Assembly: GCA_046351215.1 (NCBI GenBank)
Contig: JAXLYX010000030.1
Location: 1-41,137 of the forward strand
Direction of reading: 5' to 3'
Origin: JAXLYX01 sp046351215
Lineage (GTDB): Bacteria; Myxococcota_A; Polyangia; Polyangiales; Houyiibacteriaceae
DNA: 41,137 nt
In this document: piece by piece, positions 24,118 through 31,242 of the stretch
How positions within the stretch are numbered: position 1 is the stretch's first letter
How the letters are laid out: every line of letters begins with the position of its first letter
Position numbers and translations under genes: made by a program
Notes under the pieces: generated by a model
The model's input: the letters and a program-made list of their open reading frames with translations, nothing else
Told to the model about the DNA's origin: nothing
Databases searched by the model: none

Positions 24118-24267
24118 TCAGGCGCCAGCGCGGCCGATGCGACGGCCGAGGCTCTTGCCGGTCATGCCGTTCACGCGGCGCTTGGCCTTCTTGCTCTTGT
24201 AGGCGGCCTTCTTGCGGGCCGACTTGCCGCGAACCTTCGTAGCCTTGCGCGAGATGTGCAGATACAT
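24118..24267 (-). CDS. 49-residue highly basic small protein
   Basis: This is a short gene encoding 49 residues, of which about 20 are Lys or Arg, with almost no acidic residue. It starts MYLHISRKATKVRGKSARKK and ends GKSLGRRIGRAGA. The ATG at 24267 has GGAG (9 bases upstream) as a ribosome binding site, and a stable hairpin follows the stop, which argues that it is expressed. Composition recalls small ribosomal (Thx-like) or nucleoid-binding proteins, but no family is recognised. It is on the same strand as prpE, 77 bases downstream of it. Confidence 0.7.
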   Translation of the reverse strand: MYLHISRKATKVRGKSARKKAAYKSKKAKRRVNGMTGKSLGRRIGRAGA

Positions 24268-24344
24268 GGCGACTCCGTTGGGGGTGGAGGGGTAGCGAGG
24301 ATCCGGGGGGAATGCAAGCGGAAGCCGCCCTACCCCATCCCCGC

Positions 24345-26246
24345 TCATTGGCCCCGGGCGTAGCCGAGGCGGCGGAGGGCCTCGGTGATCTCGTCGAGGA
24401 TCGTGGGATCGTCGATCGTCGCGGGCATCTTCCAGGGCTCGGAATCCGCGATCTTCTGCATGGTTCCGCGGAGGATCTTCCCGGAGCGGGTCTTGGGCAG
24501 TCGCTTGACGACGAGGGCCTGCTTGAACGCCGCGACCGGTCCGATCTCGTGCCGGACGAGCTCGACGACCTCGTGCACCACCTCCTTCTCGTCCTTCGTG
24601 ACGCGCGCCTTGAGGACGAGGAGGCCGAGCGGGAGCTGGCCCTTGAGCTCGTCGGCGACTCCGATGACGGCGCACTCGGCGACGTCCGGATGCGAAGCCA
24701 GGACCTCTTCCATCTGACCGGTGGAGAGGCGATGACCGGCGACGTTGATGATGTCGTCGGTGCGCGCCATCACGTAGACGTAGCCGTCCGTGTCGAGGTA
24801 GCCCGCGTCCGCCGTCTTGTAGAAGCCGGGGAACTCCGAGAGGTACGAGTCGACGTAGCGCTGGTCGGCGTTCCAGAGCGTGAGCAGCGAGCCGGGCGGC
24901 AGCGGCAGCTTCACGACGAGCGAGCCCGTCGTCCCGTTCGGGAGCTCGTGGCCCGCGTCGTCGACCACGCGGAGGTCCCAGCCCGGCACGGGCAGGGTCG
25001 GGGAGCCGTGCTTGACCGGCAGACGCTCGACGCCGAGGCAGTTCGACGCGATCGGCCACCCCGTCTCCGTCTGCCACCAATGGTCGACCACCGGGACGCG
25101 GAGCATCTCCTCGGCCCATTGGATCGTCGCCGGATCGCAGCGCTCGCCGGCGAGGAAGAGCGCGCGGAGGCTCGAGAGATCGTAGCTGCCGACGAAGCTG
25201 CCCTCGGGATCTTCCTTCTTGATCGCGCGGAACGCCGTGGGCGCCGTGAAGAGCGTGGCGACGCGATGCTGGGCGATCACGCGCCAGAACGCGCCGGCAT
25301 CCGGGGTTCCGACCGGCTTGCCCTCGTACATCAGCGTCGTGCAGCCGAGCGCGAGCGGACCGTAGACGATGTACGAATGCCCGACGACCCAGCCGACGTC
25401 GGAGGCGGCCCAGAAGACCTCGCCCGGATGCATCCCGTAGACGTTCTTCATCGACCAGAGCAGGGCCACGAGGTGACCGCCGTTGTCGCGGACGACGCCC
25501 TTCGGCTGCCCCGTCGTACCCGACGTGTAGAGGATGTAGAGGGGATCGGTGGCGGCGACGGGCACGCAGGGGGCCGGCTCGACGCCGGCGAGGGCCTCGT
25601 CCCACGTGACGTCGCGCCCCTCGACCATCGTCGCCGTGTGCTGCGGCCGCTGCAGCACGACGCAATGGCTCGGCTTGTGGTGCGCCTGGGCGATGGCCTC
25701 GTCGAGCATCGGCTTGTAGTCGACGATGTGCTTCGGCTCGATGCCGCACGACGCCGAGACGATGACCTTCGGGGTCGCATCGTCGATGCGGGTGGCGAGC
25801 TCGTGCGCCGCGAAGCCGCCGAAGACCACGCTGTGGACCGCGCCGAGACGTGCGCAGGCGAGCATGGCGATGACGGCCTCGGGGACCATCGGCATGTAGA
25901 CGATGACGCGATCGCCCTTCTCGACGCCGAGCTTCCGCAGCGCCCCCGCGAAGGCCGCGACCTCGTCCCGGAGACCGCGGAACGTGTAGGTCCGCGTCTG
26001 TCCCGTCACCGGGCTGTCGTGGATCAGCGCCGGCTGATCGCCGCGTCCGTGCTCCACGTGCCGGTCGAGCACGTTGTAGCAGGTGTTGAGCTCCGCCCCG
26101 ACGAACCAGCGGTAGAAGGGCGCCTTCGCGTCGTCGAGGACCCGATCCCATCGCCGGTGGAAGTCGACCGAGGCGGCGGCCTCGGCCCAGAAGACCTCGG
26201 GTTCGGAGAGCGAGCGCTCCCTCAGATCGTCGATGCGTCGTGCCAT
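24345..26246 (-). CDS. prpE: propionyl-CoA synthetase (PrpE-like acyl-CoA synthetase)
   Basis: This is an acyl-CoA synthetase of 633 residues, the length typical of PrpE. Opening motifs WRWFVGAELNTCYN-like (here YRWFVGAELNTCYNVLDRHV), then the P-loop LYILYTSGTTGQPKGVVRDNGGH, DVGWVVGHSYIVYGPL, the WWQTETGWPI adenylate-binding motif, and the C-terminal catalytic Lys in LPKTRSGKILR. These match propionyl-CoA synthetase better than acetyl-CoA synthetase. It converts propionate (or another short acid) with ATP and CoA into acyl-CoA. The Lys in SGKIL is the usual acetylation control site. The start is ATG at 26246. There is no prp operon around it. Confidence 0.9.
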   Translation of the reverse strand: MARRIDDLRERSLSEPEVFWAEAAASVDFHRRWDRVLDDAKAPFYRWFVGAELNTCYNVLDRHVEHGRGDQPALIHDSPVTGQTRTYTFRGLRDEVAAFAGALRKLGVEKGDRVIVYMPMVPEAVIAMLACARLGAVHSVVFGGFAAHELATRIDDATPKVIVSASCGIEPKHIVDYKPMLDEAIAQAHHKPSHCVVLQRPQHTATMVEGRDVTWDEALAGVEPAPCVPVAATDPLYILYTSGTTGQPKGVVRDNGGHLVALLWSMKNVYGMHPGEVFWAASDVGWVVGHSYIVYGPLALGCTTLMYEGKPVGTPDAGAFWRVIAQHRVATLFTAPTAFRAIKKEDPEGSFVGSYDLSSLRALFLAGERCDPATIQWAEEMLRVPVVDHWWQTETGWPIASNCLGVERLPVKHGSPTLPVPGWDLRVVDDAGHELPNGTTGSLVVKLPLPPGSLLTLWNADQRYVDSYLSEFPGFYKTADAGYLDTDGYVYVMARTDDIINVAGHRLSTGQMEEVLASHPDVAECAVIGVADELKGQLPLGLLVLKARVTKDEKEVVHEVVELVRHEIGPVAAFKQALVVKRLPKTRSGKILRGTMQKIADSEPWKMPATIDDPTILDEITEALRRLGYARGQ

Positions 26247-26319
26247 GGCGCGATCTCTATCACGGCCGCGCGCGCCCGGTCGCTTCGTTACCGGTGCGCG
26301 CCGGAGCGCACACGCGGGG

Positions 26320-27360
26320 TCAGAAGCGATGCGTCAGCGAGAGCGAAGCTCCGCGGGGCGACGCGTCGATCGAAGCCTCCGTGCGGCGATCCCCGTGGGG
26401 CGTCCAATCGGTGAACGCCGCGATGATCCCCGTCGCGGCGACCATGATCACGGAGTAGCCCGTGAGCCAATGCGTGCGCTTCACGTCCCGGTCGTGCTCG
26501 GTCTTCAGGCTCGCGATCTGGTCCGACGGGGCGCCCGAGTCGACGGCGGCCTGGTAGTCGTCCTCGGAGCTCCGTTGGTCGACCGCGGACCAGATCGTCG
26601 CGCCGCCGATCGCGACCGTGCCGGAGAGGACGGCGAAGAACGTCGCGCGGGGTCGCGAGAAGAAGCGCAGGCGGGAGATCCGATACGGGTTCTCCCGCTG
26701 CTCGAGGCTCATCGCGTCGAGCGCGGCATCGCTCGAGGTCCCGCTCGGCTCGGCTCCTGCGTCCGCGGAGGCCACGGCGGAGGCGTCGGCCGGCGCGCCC
26801 GGCGCCTCGAAGGAGAGGACGTTCACCTCGCCCGGATTGCCGCGGACCCGCTCGGTGCGGCTCCCGCTCGGGAAGACGGCGGTCACGACGACGTCGGTGC
26901 GGGCCGGGACGAAGAGGCGCGTGTATTCCTCGGCCGCACCGTCGACGTCGAGCGTGCAGGGCGTGGCACAGGCGATGTCGATCCGAGCGTAGCGCTGACG
27001 AGCGTCCGCGATGGTCTCGGCGGCGAGGCTCTCCATCGGGGCCGAGAGGCCCGCCTGCTCCTCGAGGCGGAGCGCCAGCGTGCCCGCCCGCCGCAGGTCG
27101 CCAGCCCGACGATGCGCGCGCACGGCCTGCGCGAGGGCCACCGGCGAAGGCGCGATGCGATGGGCGGTCTCGAACCAGCGCGCGGCCGCGGCGTAGTCGC
27201 GACCGAGGTAGGCGGAGACTCCGCGATCGTAGGCGTCGGCGGCGCGTGCGCGGTCCTCGGGGCTCGGCTGGGCGAGCGCGAGCCCGCAGACGAGCCAGGG
27301 AACGACGAGAGCGCAGGCACGGAGGCCCGCCGCCGCGAGGGTGACGAGGGGGGAACGCAT
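26320..27360 (-). CDS. exported TPR/PEGA-like protein with two C-terminal membrane segments
   Basis: This is a 346-residue protein of a layout frequent in myxobacteria. It has a signal peptide (residues about 1-32, ending ALA-Q), TPR-like helices with AYDRGVSAYLGRDYAAAARWFETAHRIAPSP, and a PEGA-like beta domain (about 130-195: ARIDIACATPCTLDVDG ... PGEVNVLSF). An Ala/Asp linker follows, then two hydrophobic segments (TFFAVLSGTVAIGGATIWSAV and WLTGYSVIMVAATGIIAAF). A short C-terminal tail ends LSLTHRF, which resembles an outer-membrane-type end. The ATG at 27360 gives the signal peptide; the longer upstream frame is not needed. Function unknown. Confidence 0.8.
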   Translation of the reverse strand: MRSPLVTLAAAGLRACALVVPWLVCGLALAQPSPEDRARAADAYDRGVSAYLGRDYAAAARWFETAHRIAPSPVALAQAVRAHRRAGDLRRAGTLALRLEEQAGLSAPMESLAAETIADARQRYARIDIACATPCTLDVDGAAEEYTRLFVPARTDVVVTAVFPSGSRTERVRGNPGEVNVLSFEAPGAPADASAVASADAGAEPSGTSSDAALDAMSLEQRENPYRISRLRFFSRPRATFFAVLSGTVAIGGATIWSAVDQRSSEDDYQAAVDSGAPSDQIASLKTEHDRDVKRTHWLTGYSVIMVAATGIIAAFTDWTPHGDRRTEASIDASPRGASLSLTHRF

Positions 27361-27409
27361 GGGGGGGCCCGAGCGTATCGCGACCACCCCGCGCGCGCGA
27401 AATCCGGGC

Positions 27410-28612
27410 TCAGTCCTCGCCGTCGTCCGTGGGCGTCGGGGCGGGAGCGGCCCCACCGTCGAGCGGGACGGCGACGCGGCCCTCGAGCGCGGCCTCCGCG
27501 GGGGCGCACTCCTTGTGCCGCGGATCGACGCCGGGCGGGGGGGCCTCGAAGAGCGCGCGGATCTGGTTGCGCACCGCGTCGACGTCGGGGACGAGGACCT
27601 GCCTCCCGTCGTCGGTGCGGAAGTGCTGCGAGGCCTGGCTCGACAGCACCATCCCGTGCAGGTTCGCGGGATCGATCCGCATCGCGAGCCGGACGAGCTC
27701 GAGCATGTCGCGGTTGTCGAGATCGGTCTCGAGGTGATCGCCCAGCTGGTCGAGGAGCTCGGGCAGGAGCGGGAGGGCCGTGGCGCTCGTGAGCTTCCGC
27801 CGCAGCGCGAGCAGGACGGCCTGCTGGCGTCGCGCCCGATCCCAGTCGGAGCGCCCGTGGCGCGAGCGCGCGTACATCGCGGCCGTGACGCCGTCCATGT
27901 GCACGTCGCCCGCTGGCACGTCGAGCATGCGACGTCCGGTCGGCGTCCGGGGATCGACGAAGTTGTCGCGGATCGGGCAGGGCACGAGGACCTCGACGCC
28001 CTCGACGGAGTCGATCGTGTGCTCGAGGACGGTCAGATCGACCACGACCACGTGCTCGATGTCGAGACCGAGGAGCCCGCCCACCTTCTCGGCCAGGAAG
28101 CCGAGGCGATCGAGGTGGTTCTGGCTCGCGTAGTTCATGGCGCCGTTGATGCGCCCGAAGACCCCGGGACCGAGCTCGAGGTAGTAGTCGCGCGGAACGG
28201 AGACGAGGCCGACGTGGCCCGAGGTCCGATCGACCGCCACGAGGATCAGCGTGTCCGCGAGCGCACCGCCACGTCCCCAGGGCTTCCGATCGACGCCGAC
28301 GAGGAGGTAGTTCCGGGTGCGCGCCGACCACGCGGGTCCGGGTGCACGACCGCGGATGTAGACGTCGCCGGCGTCGGGGCCCGCGTCGGCGCGCAGGCCG
28401 GCGTCGACGGGACGGAGCTCGCTCGCCCGGACGAGCTCGACGGGCGAAGGGCCGAGGTCTCGCGGCGGATGGTAGAAGGGCGTCCGACCGAGCCAGACGC
28501 CGACCGCGATCACCGCCGCGAGGGATCCGCCGAGCGAGACGACGAGCCACGCGAAGAGTCGACGACGCTGCTTCGTTTCCAGGTCTTCCGGGCGCTCTCG
28601 GGGCGTGGACAT
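27410..28612 (-). CDS. LytR-CpsA-Psr (LCP) family protein
   Basis: This is a 400-residue LCP protein with one membrane segment near residues 20-43 (LFAWLVVSLGGSLAAVIAVGVWLG) and a periplasmic LCP domain. Motifs seen are NYLLVGVDRKPWGRGGALADTLILVAVDRTSGHVGLVSVPRDYYLEL, INGAMNYAS, and MYARSRHGRSDWDRARRQQAVLLAL, with the conserved Asp/Arg residues that hold the polyprenyl-pyrophosphate. Such enzymes transfer glycopolymers to peptidoglycan in Gram-positives; the role in a Gram-negative is less clear. The C-terminal part (from about 300) is ordinary LytR_C-like plus a Pro/Asp tail. It shares strand and close spacing with the AEC and TPR genes. Confidence 0.9.
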   Translation of the reverse strand: MSTPRERPEDLETKQRRRLFAWLVVSLGGSLAAVIAVGVWLGRTPFYHPPRDLGPSPVELVRASELRPVDAGLRADAGPDAGDVYIRGRAPGPAWSARTRNYLLVGVDRKPWGRGGALADTLILVAVDRTSGHVGLVSVPRDYYLELGPGVFGRINGAMNYASQNHLDRLGFLAEKVGGLLGLDIEHVVVVDLTVLEHTIDSVEGVEVLVPCPIRDNFVDPRTPTGRRMLDVPAGDVHMDGVTAAMYARSRHGRSDWDRARRQQAVLLALRRKLTSATALPLLPELLDQLGDHLETDLDNRDMLELVRLAMRIDPANLHGMVLSSQASQHFRTDDGRQVLVPDVDAVRNQIRALFEAPPPGVDPRHKECAPAEAALEGRVAVPLDGGAAPAPTPTDDGED

Positions 28613-28664
28613 CGACGCGCCCGAGGTATGGCACGAGGCCGCCCCCCGAGCGAACCCCGGGTCC

Positions 28665-29567
28665 TCAGCGGAGGACGGCGGCCCAGGCCGGGAGCGTCGC
28701 CATCGAGAGCACGATCCCGTAGCCGACGAGGGCTGCGGAGAGCTCGGGGGCGAGACCCGCCATCATCGCGAGCGCACCGGCCGTGATCATGGGCGGCACC
28801 GCCGACTCGAAGACAGCGACGCGCGCGACGTCGGGCGCGGTGCCGAGGAGCGTGACGAGCCCCCAGGCGACCAGGGGCAGAACGAGCATCTTCACGAGGA
28901 GGCCGAAGACGAAGGGGCCTCGATCCACCGGAGGCCGGATCCGCGTCTTCAGACCGACCGCGAACATCGCGAGCGGCACGAGGGCGTCGCCGACCCGCTT
29001 CAAGACGGGCTCGGCGGCGGGGGGCAGACCGAAGGGCGAGATCGCGATCGCCGCGACGAGCGCGAGGAAGGGAGGGAACGTCGCGATGCGCTTCGCCATC
29101 GTCCGCGCATCGGCCTCGCCGATCCCCCCGTAGCGCGCCTGCACGACCAGACCGAACGTCGCGAGCATGACGAACGAGCCGAGCTGGTCGTAGACGACGG
29201 CGAGCCGCACGGCGTCCGGCGAGACCAGCGCCTCGAGCATCGGGAAGCCGAGGAAGGACGTGTTGCCGAGCGGGACGCAGAGCAGGAGCGCGCCCGTCAC
29301 CTCGCGCCGCCAGCCGAACATCCTCGAGGCGAGGAGCACGAGCGCGATGACGAGCCCGAGGAGGAGCCACGGCATCGCCGCGAGGACGACGAGGTCGCTG
29401 CGGAAACGCAGGCCGGGCACGCGGTACAGGATCGTGGCGGGGAGGCAGACGTAGAGCACGAAGCGGTTCAGCACGTCCGCTGCGTCCTCGGGGAAGAGGC
29501 GGAGCCTCGCCGAGACGTAGCCCGCCGCGACGAGGAGCAGGATCAGCACGAGCGCCGGATTCGCCAC
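28665..29567 (-). CDS. AEC-family (auxin efflux carrier-like) permease
   Basis: This is a 300-residue integral membrane protein with about ten hydrophobic segments. It is recognisable from the N-terminus NPALVLILLLVAAGYVSARLRLFPEDAADVLNRFVLYVCLPATIL and the later GNTSFLGFPMLEAL and VAVFESAVPPMITAGALAMMAGL. These are AEC transporters, which export or import small organic acids; the substrate is unknown. The start is GTG. The LCP gene follows after 52 bases on the same strand, so co-transcription is possible. Confidence 0.9.
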   Translation of the reverse strand: MANPALVLILLLVAAGYVSARLRLFPEDAADVLNRFVLYVCLPATILYRVPGLRFRSDLVVLAAMPWLLLGLVIALVLLASRMFGWRREVTGALLLCVPLGNTSFLGFPMLEALVSPDAVRLAVVYDQLGSFVMLATFGLVVQARYGGIGEADARTMAKRIATFPPFLALVAAIAISPFGLPPAAEPVLKRVGDALVPLAMFAVGLKTRIRPPVDRGPFVFGLLVKMLVLPLVAWGLVTLLGTAPDVARVAVFESAVPPMITAGALAMMAGLAPELSAALVGYGIVLSMATLPAWAAVLR

Positions 29568-29582
29568 GCGGCCGATATGTCA

Positions 29583-29618
29583 GAGGCCGGGATCCCCGGC
29601 AATGCGGGTCCCGGCCTC
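29583..29618 (-). terminator. 10-bp hairpin downstream of the lipocalin-like gene
   Basis: GAGGCCGGGA (29583-29592) pairs perfectly with TCCCGGCCTC (29609-29618). The inner part can pair again weakly. It lies 36 bases beyond the stop of the minus-strand gene that ends at 29655 and just before the AEC start. There is no T-tract. Confidence 0.5.
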
Positions 29619-29654
29619 GGGGTCCTCGTCGCCGCGGGGGCGCCGCGCGGGCGC

Positions 29655-30950
29655 TCAGGGCAAGGGACGCTGGAACTTCGGCTTGCCCCAGACCGTGCAG
29701 GCCCAATCCGAGCTCCACGGCAGGGCGCTCCGGGCGTAGGACCACTCGCCGCCCGCCTGGCCGCGGAAGGTGGTGACGACGCTCCCGTCGCGCCGCCGGA
29801 CGATGCGTCCCGACACGATGGGGAAGTGCTCCATGATCACGTACGCGCTCGTGACGATCGTCGCGTCGGAGAGGAGGGGCACCTGGCGGTCGCCGATCGA
29901 GATCGTGGCCTCGATGCGGTAGTCGGCGTTCTGCGCGACGACGCGCGTGTCGGTCGGCACGCACTGCCTCGCCTGCGAGTGCCACTTCCAATGGTCGTGG
30001 ACCCAGCCGAGCTCGCGGCGATCCGCCTGCAGGTGGAGCGACTTCAGCTGACCTCCGTCGCGGAAGCTGACGTCGAGGTAGTCCATGTCGTCGGAGTGGT
30101 GGTAGGTCTGCCAGGCCCACTGCACGCCGCTCGCGGCGTCCGAGAGGATCGCGAAGTCCCAGCCGTCCGCGACGAAGGCCCAGCGCCCGTAGGAGTTCTC
30201 GCGGTAGCCGTGGCCGTCGACCTCGAGGACCTCGCCCGTGACGAGGTTCGTGATCGTGCCCGTCACGAGCGTGCGCGGCTGGTACATGTTCACGGTCCAG
30301 AACTCGCCGAGGTCGAAGCCCATGTCGGTTCCGAGCTGCGCGGGGAAGTCGGGGCGGTCCGTCCAGTCCTTCCGGACGTTCAGCGACCAGGCGACGTGAT
30401 CGAGCCGTCCCTCGAGCTGCATCGTCCCGTCGGCGAGCGGGACGAGGCTCGCGTACCGATCGCCGCCCGGCTCCACGGCATCCATCTCCCGCCGCGTCGC
30501 CGACGCGTGCGTGGCGTCCACGCCGAAGTTCACGTAGTCGGAGACGAAGCTCCCGTCGGCCCACTGCCCCGCGACGGCCGCGTTGCCGCCGGACGGGATG
30601 AGGTCGAGCCGCGGGTTCGCGTCCGTGCCGCTGCCGAGGTGGCGTCGCGGATCCGCGAGCACGTAGCCGATGATGCCCGTGAACCGCCCCGCTCGGTCGT
30701 GGATCATGTAGTAGTCCCACTCGAGACTGAGGCCGTCCGCGAGGCTCGACGTCGTGTAGCCGGGCTGGAGGATGTTCCAGCCCGCCTGGGGCGCCTGGGG
30801 CGTCTGGACGACGACGCCCGCCTCGGCGGCGGCGACGTCGGGATCCTCCGAGGAGGTGTTCGGGCCTTCGTTCGCGCAGGAGACCGCCGCTGCCAACACG
30901 AGGCAGAAGGCGGCCCCGCGCACCAGGTGGTTGGTGCGAGTCCGGGTCAT
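29655..30950 (-). CDS. AttH/CrtC-type lipocalin-like lipoprotein
   Basis: This is a 431-residue predicted lipoprotein (signal peptide, lipobox AAVSC, Cys at about 25). The body is a double beta-barrel-like protein with many aromatic strands: LSLEWDYYMIHDRAGRFTGIIGYVLADPR, LEVDGHGYRENSYGRWAFVADGWDFAILSD and WAWQTYHHSDDMDYLDVSFRDG. The ordering of a tyrosine-rich entry strand and a G-Y-x-x-x-x-x-G-x-W motif recalls AttH/hydroxyneurosporene-synthase (CrtC) lipocalins. The usual GYHDHNWG is altered to GYRENSYGRW, so this match is tentative. It has a long 5' region (about 290 bases) upstream. Function unknown. Confidence 0.55.
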   Translation of the reverse strand: MTRTRTNHLVRGAAFCLVLAAAVSCANEGPNTSSEDPDVAAAEAGVVVQTPQAPQAGWNILQPGYTTSSLADGLSLEWDYYMIHDRAGRFTGIIGYVLADPRRHLGSGTDANPRLDLIPSGGNAAVAGQWADGSFVSDYVNFGVDATHASATRREMDAVEPGGDRYASLVPLADGTMQLEGRLDHVAWSLNVRKDWTDRPDFPAQLGTDMGFDLGEFWTVNMYQPRTLVTGTITNLVTGEVLEVDGHGYRENSYGRWAFVADGWDFAILSDAASGVQWAWQTYHHSDDMDYLDVSFRDGGQLKSLHLQADRRELGWVHDHWKWHSQARQCVPTDTRVVAQNADYRIEATISIGDRQVPLLSDATIVTSAYVIMEHFPIVSGRIVRRRDGSVVTTFRGQAGGEWSYARSALPWSSDWACTVWGKPKFQRPLP

Positions 30951-31162
30951 GGGTCTTCTCCGTCGGCAATCGGACGTGGCCCGCGGCCCTCGTCCGTCAC
31001 CCGAGGTGTTCTCCGATGCGGCTTGTCTAGCTTCGCGCACCTCGCACGACAAGCGCCGTTCAATCGATTTTCCACTGGATTCCAAATGGAATTCTACCGC
31101 CCGAAGGCGTAGGCGAACCCCTCGAAATGACCCTCATGGACGAGAATGTGGACGGAACGAAT

Positions 31163-31191
31163 CACCCCGAAGGCTGTCAGCCTTCGGGGTG
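31163..31191. terminator. perfect 13-bp stem-loop between two minus-strand lipoprotein genes
   Basis: CACCCCGAAGGCT (31163-31175), loop GTC, AGCCTTCGGGGTG (31179-31191): an uninterrupted 13-bp stem. It lies 51 bases past the stop of the alpha/beta-hydrolase gene and 212 bases upstream of the lipocalin-like start, so it most likely ends the former transcript. No long T-tract follows on either strand. The rest of 30951-31242 shows an AT-richer patch near 31060-31100 that may hold the promoter of the lipocalin-like gene. Confidence 0.6.
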
Positions 31192-31242
31192 TCGGTTGCG
31201 ATTCTATCGCGATTGTTCGCGAGACTTCCGTGATTGATCGAC

